This document shows, in pieces, positions 1-11,000 of a DNA stretch of 42,306 bases. Position 1 is the stretch's first letter. Each line of letters starts with the position of its first letter. The position numbers were made by a program, and so were the translations under genes. The DNA is from Diphasiastrum complanatum (Eukaryota; Streptophyta; Lycopodiopsida; Lycopodiales; Lycopodiaceae): contig MU835040.1 of the NCBI GenBank assembly GCA_029204225.1, forward strand, positions 1 through 42,306, given 5' to 3'. A model generated the notes under the pieces. That model ran no database searches. It saw only the letters and a program-made list of their open reading frames with translations, and was not told the DNA's origin.

Positions 1-333
1 CTGGATTCCAGTGCCACTCAGCATATGACCAGCCTCATTAGCTGTTTTGAGTCCTATACACCCTACAATCCCAACAAGTATGTTCACCTTGGTAATAATA
101 GCACACAAGCTATTAAAGGTGAAGGTACTGTAAGATTGAGCTTTGCAAATGATCAATCTAAGCTACTTTCTAATGTCTTGTATGTACCCAACTTATCTAC
201 AAATCTGTTCTATGTAAGCAAAATCACAGATCTAGGACATAAAGTAGAATTCAAATGTGATCAGTGCAAAGTAGTTGATAGGACATGCAATATCCTAGCA
301 CTCGAAAAGAGGCATGGATACTTGTATAAATGA
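1..333 (+). pseudogene. Ty1/copia protease fragment
   Basis: Open from the first base of the window in frame 1, so it is cut by the window edge. It begins LDSSATQHMT, matching the aspartic protease active-site block of copia polyproteins (normally DSGA followed by HMT), and continues with the LSNVLYVPNLSTNLFYVSKI stretch that follows protease in copia elements. The catalytic triplet reads DSS instead of DSG, which argues for decay. It stops at 331-333, before the integrase zinc finger, and no continuation follows. The adjacent reverse-strand gypsy integrase shows that the element was broken here. Family assignment is firm; activity is not expected. Confidence 0.85.
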
Positions 334-339
334 AGTCAT

Positions 340-866
340 TGCTTTCTTCTGCCTCCGTCGTGTTTCACATAGTTGTTCTAGATGAAATAACTGATTTGTT
401 AGAGTCTGTCGACTATCTAGATCTAGGTTAGAGGCTACATGAAGGGATGGGATATGGAATTCTACAAGCATAACGGCTTCTTGGCCATATGCTAGCTAGA
501 AAGGGGTTAAGCCTGTAGCTCTCTTCAGGGTGGTGCGATAAGCCCATAGAGCAACATGAGGTTTTAGTTCCCAATCAAATCGGCTAGACTCGATGGTTTT
601 GGTGAGAATTTCAAATAATATTTTATTTATGGATTCCACCTGGCCATTGCATCATGGATAGTATGGGGAACTTTTAAAAGGATATTTGATTTGACAGAGT
701 TAAGAAAATGTGTACCCCTATCATTGATAAGTTCTAGAGGACATCCGAAATGAACGATAACTTGTTCATAGAGAAATTTTGTGGTAGAACGAGTGTCAGC
801 ATTGTCAACCGCTCTCGCTTCAGCCCATTTTGTACAATAGTCCATAGCTACTATGATCCTCGTCAC
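340..866 (-). pseudogene. Ty3/gypsy integrase fragment
   Basis: Read on the reverse strand, the segment gives TRIIVAMDYCTKWAEARAV and later FGCPLELINDRGTHFLN, the first and second acidic blocks of the gypsy integrase core. After a frame break it continues with ALWAYRTT and LTPF, the conserved tail of the core. Stops and a frameshift near 620-660 make it non-functional. It starts abruptly next to the stop codon of a reverse-strand copia polyprotein at about 870, so two superfamilies abut with no LTR between them. The N-terminal zinc finger and the rest of pol are absent. Confidence 0.85.
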
Positions 867-868
867 TA

Positions 869-3440
869 TCTAGCTTGGTTCAACATTGCTTTACTAATCA
901 CTCCAAGTGATGACCTGAACTTCATAAAAGGTGTCTTTTGAAGTGGTTTAGTAAGTAGATCAACTACACATTCATTGCTTGGAACATGCTCCAAAGCAAT
1001 CTCCTTGGCTTGCACCATTTCCCTCACAAAGTGATGGCATATCTCAATGTGCTTAGATCTTGCATGGAAGATTGGGTTAGATGCAAGGTGTTGGGCTGAT
1101 ATATTGTCATTGGAGATGATTGGTTCCTCCTCTGAATCATGATCTTTAGCTCCACCAATAATCTCTTGATCCAAACTACCTCCTTTGTAGTGGTTGTCAA
1201 AGCTTTGTACTCGGCCTTGGTTGAGGATAGTTTTTTGCTTTTGGAAAGCCATGAAACCACACCTTCTCCTATGAAAGTTGAGCAAGCACTTGTTGATTTC
1301 CTATCCCTCTTGTCCCCTGCAAAATCTAAATCACTAAATGCATGAAGGTTAATCACATCTCTTCTATATAGAATCCCAAATTCCAATGTACCCGAGATGT
1401 ATCTTAGAATCCTCTTAGTCTTTTTCCAATGGATATTCAATGGTTTTTGCATGGATTGGCTCAACCTACATACACTAAAGCTAAGATCTGGTCTAGTTAT
1501 AGTGATCCACATTAAGGAGCCTATAAGTTGCCTAAACCTAAATAAAGTGATGTCCATGAAGTATCTTTCATCATCTTCATTTGGCACTTTTACATCTTGC
1601 TCCATTGGCATGTCAACACTTTTGCACTCTTCCATCTTAAATTTCTTCAAAAGACTTTGAGCATAGTTTACTTGACTTATAAAGATAAAATTAGATCCTC
1701 TAAGCACTTCTATGCCTAAGATTAAGTGAACACAACCTAGATCTACCATCTTGAACTCTAAAGATAGATCTAACTTGATTTTTTCAGTACCATCAACACT
1801 ATTTCCACTAATGATGATGTCATACACATAAATGAGTACAAGTACAATACCAACATCATCAAACTTAATGTAAAGAGTGGGATCATATTCACTTTGAACA
1901 AAAGAAAGTGAAATGAGATAGAAATGTAATCTTGAATTCCAAGATCTCGAGGTTCGCTTTAAGCCATAGATGCTTCTTTAGAGATGACATACTTTGTCCT
2001 CCATTTCATGCTTGATGAACCCTTGTGGTTGCTCCATATAGATATCCTCTTCCAAAAAACCATTCAAGAAGGCATTAGAGACATCCATTTGACATAGGAT
2101 CCATCCAAAATGTGATGCCAGTGCAAGGATTAGCCATATTGTGACCATCTTGGCCATGGGTGCAAAAGTTTTCTCATAGTCTATCCCTCTTTCTTGAGCA
2201 TATCCTTTTGCAACTAATTTTGCTTTATGTTTGGTAACACTTTAACTTGCATTCAACGTAAGCTTGAAGAACCTCTTGCATCCTATTACATTCCTTTGAG
2301 GTCTACCAACAAGCAACCAAGTTTCATTCTCAATCAAGACATCATATTCATCCAACATAGCTTTATACCGTTCTTTGGAGTTCAATGCTTCTTTAACATG
2401 AGATGGTTCTTCAAAACTATATAAAGCATGAGAGGTGGATGAGATACCCTTGGATTGCTACCCTTTGCCTTGATATGAGCCTTGATGGCTCCACTTTTGC
2501 CCTTGAGGATCTCCTTGGTGTGATAGGTTGGTTGGTGCTTGTTCCTCCATGAGCTCCTCAAAATCAAGATAATGCTCCTTGGCCATCTTCTTCTTGATTA
2601 TTGAAGCACTTGAGCCTTCTTCAAGCACATCATATTATTTCATCAAAGATAACATCCCTTGAAACAACAAACTTATTCAAGTATGGGAGATAGATTTTGT
2701 AGCCCTTGCTTGAGCTTGCATATCCAAGCATGATCCCTCATGTGGAAGACGGATCCTTCTTGGTTCTTGTTTCCAATGGCACATGCACATAACATATACA
2801 CCCAAAAACTTTAAAATGATTAAGATTACAACATCTCATAAGGAGTTTTGCCTTCAATTGCTTTGCAAGGCACCCTATTCATCAAGTAGTTTGCACATAC
2901 AAGATATTCACCCCAAAAAGATTTGGGCAAACAAGCATCCAATATTAAAGAATTGGAACATTCACATAATGTTCTATTCCTTCTTTCAGCAACTCCATTT
3001 TGTTGAGGGGTGTAAGGACAAGAAGTTTCTTTCTTGATCCCACCTATGAAGGCTAGCGCCTTGTTCAATTCCTTCACTCTTAAGACAAAAGTATGTGCAC
3101 TCTCTCCTTTCTTTTGATAGCTTCTATAGATTTGATTTTTCAAAGCTAACATCATAGTTAGGTTTTTGGATTCATAGACCTTTTGCAAAGTCTTCCAAGC
3201 ATCTTAACCCAAAGTGCAATCTCCTACCTCTCTTACGAGTTCATTGGCAACATTCATTTATACAATGTAGTGCAATATTGCACCTCTTGTTGTATTTGGC
3301 TTTTTCTTGAGGATGAATAGGTTCATCCTCCTTACCATTTACAATCTACATTAGATCTTGCATGATCATGATGGATTCCATTCTAACTTTCCATATGTAA
3401 TAGTTAGCTTATTTTGTAATTTGATTTTGTTCAAAATCAT
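869..3440 (-). pseudogene. Rearranged Ty1/copia gag-pol
   Basis: Reading from 3440 down, the reverse strand shows a gag N-terminus (IWKVRMESIM), the middle of gag (LALKNQIYRS), then the integrase core end (TSCPYTPQQNGVAERRNR), the integrase C-terminus, reverse transcriptase (YVYDIIISGNS, where YVDD is expected) and RNase H (AFSDLDFAGDKRDRKSTSA, ARSKHIEI). The end, near LGVISKAMLNQAR, corresponds to the end of the intact polyprotein at 8023-12036. The distal half of gag, the protease and the first part of integrase are missing, joined without a frame change near 3040. Several stops and frameshifts lie between 1830 and 2600 and between 3190 and 3440. This is a dead relative of the intact element. 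Confidence 0.85.
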
Positions 3441-4211
3441 TCTTAGATTTTTATAGGAAGTATATTACTAATATTTTCAAGTCCCTAAAAAGTGGGATAA
3501 GGTAGATTTTCAATCGAATCAATAGAAGTAACCTTTATTTGTGTCAAGTCCTTGATTAGGAGAAGAGATGGCATCTTTAAATGCATATCTTTTGTTCACT
3601 AATGAGAGTCTCACTTGCTTGATTGAAGTAGACAAAACTAGTAGAATTGCCCCTCTTTATATAAAGAACATAAAAGTTTCCAAATGATCTGATCAAGAGT
3701 GAATTTCAACAATCTGATACCTTTCCAAAATCACTTGCAAAAGATCTAAATGGAACTTAATAAGGATGCAACACAATCTACTATCCAATCAGATCTAATT
3801 TGATGCCTAAGTCAAGCAATAGTTGGATTGAACCTACATCACTTTAGGAAGTGTCCTCAACTCCTTAGAACAGCCTTGAAGACTCCTTGAATCTCTGATC
3901 TTCCCTCTCCTTGAATTCTAGAAAGCCTCCTCTATGAAATCACCTCACCTAGAAATCAATGCTTGGAGCAAGCAGAACTTGCTATCTTGGTAATGTGGAT
4001 TGAATTTGACTTTTTCTTTGGTTTTAGAAACCTAAACACGTGCAAATGAAGTCACACAACACCAATATCCAATGGAATTAACTCACTTCGAATTCTAGAA
4101 TCAATGCTAGATGGTAAGATCCAATCTACACAAGATTTAGATAAAAAATCGTGATCAAATTGGATGAAAAGCAAGAATTTAGCTCATTTCAACATTTAGG
4201 CTATGATACCG
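3441..4211 (-). other. Copia untranslated leader and primer-binding site
   Basis: This reverse-strand stretch between LTR and gag has no coding potential. At 4199-4211 its reverse complement reads CGGTATCATAGCC, close to the TGGTATCAGAGCC primer-binding site used by copia elements with initiator methionine tRNA. The site directly abuts the LTR end at 4212. Confidence 0.6.
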
Positions 4212-4442
4212 TGTGAAAATATAGCAAATAAGGATCCTAAAACACTTGAAATGATGAGGGAAACAATAGATTATGATTCCATAAAGTCAGCACAAATTGC
4301 ACCATCAAAATCTATGCTTGAACCTCACTAAATGGCCCAAAACGTTAAAGAAGCCTTCACACATGTGAATGTGCGGCCTCCCATAGTCTGAGTATTGTAC
4401 ACCAGACCCACATTCAATCCTACAATGATTAGGAATCACAAT
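4212..4442 (-). repeat. Interrupted copia 5' LTR
   Basis: The + strand starts TGTGAAAATATAG, so the reverse-strand LTR ends TTTTCACA, the same last eight bases as the intact copia LTR at 6701-7391. It lies directly beside a primer-binding site. The LTR has no clear outer end: it is interrupted at 4443 by the first base of the gag-only element. Its remaining part has not been recovered downstream of 5818. Confidence 0.55.
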
Positions 4443-4909
4443 TGTAGCGAATCTACTTTTGTTCGCATTTGTTTGGTTTTCTTTTGCGAAAGTTTCAAGA
4501 TCCCAAGCAAGCGACTACAGATCACAGATCATGAGAGAATCTATCAATAAGATGACACGGACAATGAGGTGAAGGAGAGAGCAATTGTATTTCTGTTTTG
4601 CATTTTCAATGAGCTAGTCAGTGTCTCGCTCGTTGGCAGCCTGACGCTCACTTCAATCGCTGTGTTCTGCTCGTTGGCAGACTTTCATGCACAACCTTAC
4701 TCTCTACTATTCACTATCCCATCATCATCATTGTGTGTTAATCTATCGGAGTATTTATCTCCATTGTGTGGAGTTTACAATATGGTTTATCAGAGAATTA
4801 CAAGACAAGTTAACGCTAATCAACTTAGTTAGTTATTCTCTGTTGTCACTGTCTCTTACAACTGAGCGTGAAGTACAAGACTCCATGCTCGTCGAGCTGC
4901 CAGTTGGCA
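4443..4909 (-). repeat. 3' LTR of the gag-only element
   Basis: Longer of the two LTR copies. On the + strand it runs from TGTAGCGAATC to CCAGTTGGCA. Compared with the copy at 5674-5818 it has an extra segment of roughly 320 bp (about 4469-4790). The T-rich stretch just beyond 4909 (GAAATGAAAGAAAAC on the reverse strand) is where a polypurine tract should be. Confidence 0.65.
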
Positions 4910-4957
4910 GTGCGAATTGTTTTCTTTCATTTCATGTCTTTTTGTTTCGTTTCATGG

Positions 4958-5608
4958 TCATCGAGGCCGAATCTCGAATACTTTTCTTTCGACCTTCGGG
5001 GTATATTCGCCCTTCACTTCGTCACCTTCGCGACAAAGTTGTAGGAGTTCACAATTTTTGACACTCCCTATTGAACCTTGCAACTTTGTATATTTATCTT
5101 GTAGACTCAGTATGAGCATTCTCAATGACTGATAGGATGCAGGTAGAGATTTCATGAAGTACATCAGCTGTTGTAGTGCTGGGATCTGATGTTCATGTCC
5201 AGATGCAACGAGTTGAGTGAAGATCGTTATGATCTTCTCAACATGCTGATCCAGCTGGTTGATTGTGAAGATGGATTGTAGCTGATTGTGAATATGCATC
5301 ACCGAAGTGGTAGTCCTCACTTCGTACTTTTGCTTTATTCTTTCCCATGCTTCATGGCTGCTCTCACAGTCTTCAATCTGCATGAGTATTTCTTCATTTA
5401 TGGTTGAAATGATGATCGCCATTGCACGTTCATCTTTTTTGATCCACTCAGCTCCCCGTGGGTCTCCCTTTGGAGGCTGCACCTCTGTGAGTTCGGTCAC
5501 CAACCAGATGCCTTCACCCTTCAAAAGTGTTTTGATTTTAAATTTCCATACTCTGTAGTTTTCGCCATCAAGATTGATTGCTATTCTCGTCTGGATCATT
5601 GTAGCCAT
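4958..5608 (-). CDS. Copia-type Gag protein
   Basis: Encodes 216 residues without interruption. The N-terminus (LDGENYRVWKFKIKTLLKGE, about residues 13-32) is the tryptophan-containing block that opens plant copia Gag proteins (DUF4219), followed by the UBN2-type Gag body with HEAWERIKQKYE near residue 85. Gag would form the cytoplasmic virus-like particle that packages element RNA. The ATG at 5608 lies 65 bases from the primer-binding site. There is no CCHC zinc knuckle: after about residue 170 the protein ends in an unrelated charged tail, so the RNA-binding part seems to have been lost or replaced. The open frame implies either recent activity or selection on Gag. Confidence 0.75.
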   Translation of the reverse strand: MATMIQTRIAINLDGENYRVWKFKIKTLLKGEGIWLVTELTEVQPPKGDPRGAEWIKKDERAMAIIISTINEEILMQIEDCESSHEAWERIKQKYEVRTTTSVMHIHNQLQSIFTINQLDQHVEKIITIFTQLVASGHEHQIPALQQLMYFMKSLPASYQSLRMLILSLQDKYTKLQGSIGSVKNCELLQLCREGDEVKGEYTPKVERKVFEIRPR

Positions 5609-5660
5609 ATTGTGTTGCTTAGAGAATCACTGTTCGGATATCATGTAGTGATACCCTAGG

Positions 5661-5673
5661 TGCTATGATACCA
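5661..5673 (-). other. Primer-binding site
   Basis: On the reverse strand it reads TGGTATCATAGCA and touches the LTR end ...GATTCGCTACA. It matches the initiator-methionine tRNA type site of copia elements at all but two or three positions and fixes the orientation of the gag-only element. Confidence 0.7.
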
Positions 5674-5818
5674 TGTAGCGAATCTACTTTTGTTTGCAGA
5701 GAATTACAAGACAAGTTAACGCTAATAAACTTAGTTAGTTATTCTCTGTTGTCGCTGTCTCTTACAATTGAGTGTGAAGTACAAGACTCCACACTCATCG
5801 AGCTTCCAGTTGGCGGCA
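5674..5818 (-). repeat. 5' LTR of the gag-only element (short copy)
   Basis: On the + strand it runs from TGTAGCGAATC to about GGCGGCA. It aligns with 4443-4468 and then with about 4791-4909, skipping the segment in between. The shared parts differ at only a handful of positions, mainly transitions. Confidence 0.65.
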
Positions 5819-5960
5819 CGATGATTATTTTGTATTTTGTTGTAGATTATAAATGAATGTCTATCCTTGTTTTGTTATCACATGTATGAATGTCTAACTC
5901 TAATATGCATTGTGGTTTTGTAATTTATTTAATGTATTGTATGTTTATGATGTAGTAATC

Positions 5961-6107
5961 ATGGGTGGTCCCTCACAAGCGGCCGCGGCTCCCTCCCCCA
6001 CCCCGTGCAAAGAGTCCTCCACAAATCCCTACTACGACGTGGATCCGGAAGGCAATATAATCACCAATCATAAGGGGAGAGTGGTTATGGATAGATTGTA
6101 TTCTTAT
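5961..6107 (+). pseudogene. Unrecognised coding stub cut by an LTR
   Basis: From ATG 5961 the frame encodes about 49 residues beginning MGGPSQAAAAPSPTPC and containing YYDVDPEGNIITNHKGRVV. The alanine- and proline-rich start is GC-rich (it contains GCGGCCGC at about 5982) in otherwise AT-rich DNA. The frame runs straight into the AGTT end of the LTR at 6108, where a TAA stop is created. That suggests a longer reading frame broken by the insertion. I do not recognise the family; a transposase-associated or host exon are both possible. Confidence 0.35.
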
Positions 6108-6596
6108 AGTTAAAATGCCAATAGAATCTAGTGCAGTATGCAGATCACATCACACAATCACCATAGCCACTCCTCACAAGCTCTCATAGATGGCACAACA
6201 AAAGTTGATTGATTACAAAGATAAAACTGTACATATAGTAAAAGCCCCAATATGCATGGGCTCGACAAGTGTCAACACACTGAAATAGACACCTGTCAAG
6301 ACACATGTATAACTAATTAGCCCAACATAGGCTAAAATATTGACAAACTCAAGCCATGCCCCTGAGTATAGCAAGTGCCATAAAAAATATATTGTACAAG
6401 CTAATTTCTCTACGTGTGGCTACCCAGTTGACCAAAGTAGCAGCCATCTACGGGATCAGTGCCCGATCAATATATCCTAATGGGTCACGTCCCGAACACA
6501 ACTAAATACAACAAATCTAATTTAACTGTACACTAATTACAATATCACATTAGGGCTTACAAAAAATGCATATCAGATTAAATCTGATTTCTAACT
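6108..6596 (-). repeat. Candidate copia LTR with AGTT...AACT ends
   Basis: On the reverse strand the segment starts AGTTAGAAATCAG and ends GCATTTTAACT. Just outside the start lies a purine-rich tract (AAGCTTAAGGGAGAG, + strand 6597-6611), where the polypurine tract of a reverse element belongs. Inside are TATATT-like sequence and AATCAATCAAC near the polyadenylation position. Only one LTR is visible, so this could be a truncated element; the interior was later split by the intact copia at 6701. The four-base termini match those of the fully bounded element at 30952-34978. Confidence 0.5.
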
Positions 6597-6611
6597 CTCT
6601 CCCTTAAGCTT

Positions 6612-6700
6612 AAATTTGATAAGAGTGAAAAACATTAATTTGTAGCAACGTCTGGAGTGTCCAAAAGATGTTATGCATGTCCATGCTACCCTGTACTTGA
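6612..6700 (-). other. Remnant 3' end of the reverse element
   Basis: Short stretch between the candidate polypurine tract and the copia insertion point, with no convincing protein match. Its last five bases, CTTGA (6696-6700), are the left target-site duplication of the intact copia. Confidence 0.35.
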
Positions 6701-7391
6701 TGTGAAAAATTGCCTACATTGGCAAATCTAGCCATGTAGAATATTGTACATTTTGTCAATATTGTTTGTTGGTTACTTGAATGGCCAAAGTGCCACTTGT
6801 ACATACACACCTAAAGTAGGTTACCACGAGTCAAGAGGAGTGGTTGTGTCTATTTGGTAGTGATTCCTACTTTGTAGGATCTAGACCATGATTTATGATG
6901 AGATTTGTACCTACCATGCACCTACCAAGCATGACTCTTGGATCTAGACTAGGGTTTTCACATTAGGGCAAGAAAGTGGAGTCTACTTCCTTATTACATG
7001 CTGGATTTTCACCTAACTTTGCAAAGGAAGTGTGTTTTACTATGTATTTCCATTCTCCATAGTGAGAAGATAGAAACTTTTTGGAGCCTCAAGGAGAAAC
7101 TCGAGTTTCCTCTCATTGTATGGTGATTACTCTATTTTTCCAATGAAACCCAGCTTTGGCACTTTGTAAACATTGTCTACAGGCCGTATTACAGCCTTAT
7201 TTCCACACGTGTGGAGTTGGATTAGACTATTTGATCAATGCTTTGATTGTCTCTACTTGTTTCCTATCAAGCTGCTAAACTAGATCTTGTTTTCTGATGA
7301 CTAGTTTCTGATAGATTGTTTAACAAGCATACAATCACCTTGTGGATCATTCAAAGATCCATTTATGGTCCTTAGTACTGTACTTTTCACA
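6701..7391 (+). repeat. 5' LTR of the intact copia
   Basis: 691 bp, TGTGAAAA...TTTTCACA. It is followed at once by the primer-binding site, which sets its right edge. It contains CACACGTGTGG (about 7203) and the promoter expected to drive the genomic RNA; I could not fix the transcription start. Confidence 0.97.
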
Positions 7392-7409
7392 TGGTATCAG
7401 AGCCAAGTA
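7392..7409 (+). other. Primer-binding site
   Basis: Reads TGGTATCAGAGCCAAGTA directly after the LTR, the standard copia site complementary to the 3' end of initiator methionine tRNA, which primes minus-strand DNA synthesis. Confidence 0.95.
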
Positions 7410-8022
7410 CAAGGCCATTGATCTGTGTTTGAATCTAATCCAGTTTTAGCAGGTTTTGGTGCAAAAAGCTAGTATTGGAAGGACGAGCTGGTATCCAGGT
7501 TTTGGTGAGGGGATTTGATCCCAAACTTTTTCAGGATCAAAATCCGTACTGTTCACACGTGTGGGCATCTCTGAACCAGCATTTAATAACCCATATTCAT
7601 TGGATCATAGAAAATTCATATGGTGTCAGTTTGATGTAATTTTTGGTGCAAATCCTAGGATAAGCTACCAAGATCACTTGCCATTGATTAGTTTTGAATT
7701 TCTTTCATGAAAACTAATTAATCTAGGCTGATTTCAGACCTTCTTAAAGTGGAAACCAGGTCTTGAAAGTACATCAAAGTGAATGAGAGAGATAGAGTCA
7801 GTTTTTGTCCAAGAATAGCCAAGATTGGCAAGATTTGCTTGAGTGTAGTTTTCATCTCATCTTATCTTCATTCCAGCTTGTGAGGGAGCGATAGAACTGT
7901 AATTACAAATCCATCTGTTGGATTAGAAGTCAACATTTGAGTGAAACACTGCAAGTTTGAAACCTTTGTGAGTTTCAGGTCCAAACAAATCTATATCTTG
8001 TGTGTAGAATCTTGCTAGTAAG
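7410..8022 (+). other. Copia 5' leader
   Basis: 613 bases between the primer-binding site and the polyprotein start, without a long reading frame. It should carry the RNA packaging and dimerisation signals; none can be recognised by eye. Confidence 0.6.
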
Positions 8023-11000
8023 ATGGGATCAGTGGGAGCCTACCTTCTAGAAGCTAGTGAGAGGTTAAATTCTACCAATTATGCTATTTGTAAAGTGAGG
8101 ATGGAGTCACTAATGGTGCTCCAGGATCTTTATGAGTTTCTAATAGATGATGAAGATGAACCTCTAGGTGCCCAGGAATTAGTGAGATACAAGAAGAGGT
8201 CTAGGCTTGCACTTCACTGTATTAAGATGAATGTAAGCAATGATCTTTTAAGGGAAGTATCATCATGTAAGAGTGCTAAAGAGGCTTGGGAATCTTTAAA
8301 ATCTATCTATGAGTCTAGTAACACTTCGAGGGTTCTCATGCTTAGGAACCAGATTCTACAAAGCATGAAGAGGAGTGATGAGAATGCACAAGATTATGTG
8401 CTAAGAATCAAGTCTCTTAATAGGGAGTTAGCTTCCATTGGAGAGAAGATTCAAGATAGTGAGCTTGTTCAGATTGTCCTAAATGGTCTAGGGAGTGGCT
8501 TTACAAATTTGGTCCAAAGCTTTGCAATCCAAGACACTTTGCCTACTATAGAAAAGCTACACAATGTATTAGTAGCTGAAGAGTGTAGGATGTTGCATAC
8601 CAATGCAAGAATGAATGCTATTTCTCTGCAGGATGGTGATGAGAAAGCTAATTTCTCATTTAAAAGCAAGAAGAAGACCAATGGCAAGAAGAAGCACTTC
8701 AAGGAGACCAAGGAGGAGGATGAGGCTTCAAGCTCAAAGGGCAAGATCAAAGACAAGTCCAAGTACAAATGTTTTTTCTGTGGAAAGAAAGGACATTTTG
8801 CATCAGAATGTCTCAAGAAGAAGAAGGCACAAGAGAGCAAACAAAGCAACATTGCACATCAGGAGGATGAAGAGTCATCCTTGATGGTTTCCAACAAACC
8901 ACCATCATCCAAGAGCAACACCAATGATTCTTGGTGGATTGATAGTGGGGCAAGTTCCCACATGACATATCAAAAGGACATATTCTCCACCTTACTTTCT
9001 TACAATGACTTACATAGATCAATCTATACTGCAAGTAGTCAAGAATGTAAGATAAGTGGAATAGGAACAATTCCCTTGTATGTGGGATCATCCAAAAGGA
9101 TGAATCTAGATAATGTTCTTTATGTTCCTAAGTTAACCAAGAATTTGCTTAGTGTTGGCCAGTTAATGGATAATGGCCTAGATGTACAATTTAAGCATGG
9201 AGTTTGTTCCATCCTTAGAAATGATGAATGTATAGCCAAAGGCTTTAAGCAAGGTAGATTGTTTAGGCTTGATGCTAATATTGCAGTGGAGAGTGTTAAC
9301 TTGGAAAAGGTGGAGCTATCAAAGGTGGAACTGTGGCACAAAAGGTTGGGCCACCCCAACTACAAAGCCATGGAATCTATGACTACAAAGGAGCTTGCAG
9401 TTGGACTCCCCAAGCATTTGTCAAAGTGTGGGAAGAGATGTGAAGCATGCAGCCTCTCAAAGGCTCACAAGCTACCCTTCTCAAGATCTACATCAAGATC
9501 AAACTCTCCTCTTGAACTCATCCATTCGGATGTTCATAGTTTTTCACATGAGTCTAATGGTGGTGCCAAGTACTATGTAATCTTCATTGATGACTATTCT
9601 AGATTTTGTGGGATGTACCTCTTGTCTAGCAAATCAATGATGTTTGATTCTTTTGTAAAGTTCAAGACTTTGGTAGAAAATCAACTTAGTACCAAGATTA
9701 AGGTATTAAGGAGTGATAATGGAGGTGAATATGTCTCCAATAAGTTGATTGACTTTTGTATTTCTAATGGCATAAAGAGGGAGTTGTCATGTCCATACAC
9801 CCCTCAACAAAATGGAGTGAGTGAGAGAAGAAATAGATCTCTTTGTGAGTGTGCTAAGGCCTTAAGGCTAGATGCTTCTCTATCCAAACCATTTTGGGGT
9901 GAAGCAATAACTCGTGCTAACTATTTGTGCAATAGATTGCCAAACCAAGCCATTGGAGGAATCACACCATTTGAAGCTCTATTTGGAGAGAAGCCCAATC
10001 TCAAAGATCTCAAAGTTTTTGGATCCACTTGCTATGTACACCAATCCTTGGATAAGAGAAGGAAGGATGATGCAACATCCATCAAAGGCATCTTTGTGGG
10101 ATATGGTGAGAATAGCAAAGGTTATAGAGTCTTCAATCCCATCACTAGCAAGGTGATAGTGAGTAGGGATGTTATTTTTGATGAAGGACATGCTTGTGAT
10201 TTGGATGATAATGCTACTAATCATCTTGATGCCAAGGATCATGCTAGGATGGAGGAGGAGCTTCCAAGTGAAGAAGAACTTGAGGATCCACCTCAAGATG
10301 CAAGAACTCCAAGAACTCCAAGAAGATCTACAAGGGCAAGATCCGAGCCATTGAGGCTCACCTATGATGGTCAAGGTGATCAAAGGGAAGGCTCATCATC
10401 TTTCACATCTTACACCTTTCTTACTTCAATGTTAGATGAGTCAACATGCTATGAAGATGCTTGTAAGTCTAAAAGTTGGATGGATGCTATGCAAGTAGAG
10501 TATGATGCTCTTATTGAGAATCATACTTGGGATCTTGTGGATCTTCCTCAAGGGAAGAAACCTCTTGATTGCAAGTGGGTGTTTAGATTGAAGTATAATC
10601 AAGATGGATCAATAAGCAAGCATAAAGCTAGGTTTGTTGCCAAAGGTTTTTTACAAACCAAAGGCATTGACTATGATGAGACTTTTGCTCCTGTGGCTAA
10701 GCTTGTTACTATCAGGTTGATCATTAGTCTTGCTACAACCTTCAATTGGGAGCTATTCCAACTTGACTTCACAAATGCATTCCTCAATGGTTATTTGGAG
10801 GAAGAGATCTACATGAGGCAACCCGAGGGCTTCATCAAGGCAAAGCATGAAGGAAAGGTGTGTTTTTTGAAGAAGAGCCTTTATGGGCTCAAGCAAGCAC
10901 CTAGAGCATGGTACTCTAGGCTAAACTCTTTTCTCATTTCCATCAACTTTGTAATGAGTGCCTATGATCCATCATTGTATATAAGTTTTCATGATGGCAT

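Larger units (their letters stand above)
4443..5818 (-). mobile_element. Gag-only LTR retrotransposon (TR-GAG-like)
   Basis: A reverse-strand element of about 1.4 kb: a left LTR copy (4443-4909), an uninterrupted gag gene (4958-5608), a 65-base leader, a primer-binding site (5661-5673) and a right LTR copy (5674-5818). The LTRs share their first 25 bases (TGTAGCGAATCTACTTTTGT) and a 120-bp block beginning AGAGAATTACAAGACAAG. No protease, integrase or polymerase lies between gag and the 3' LTR, so any mobility would need pol supplied in trans. This matches the described TR-GAG class of non-autonomous elements. I found no convincing target duplication, so the outer ends are approximate. Confidence 0.7.

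Noticed and set aside
6610-6810. Open frame crossing the left copia LTR boundary on the reverse strand
   Set aside because: It spans an insertion junction, and a related frame recurs in the 3' LTR at 11817-12107, so it is antisense LTR sequence.
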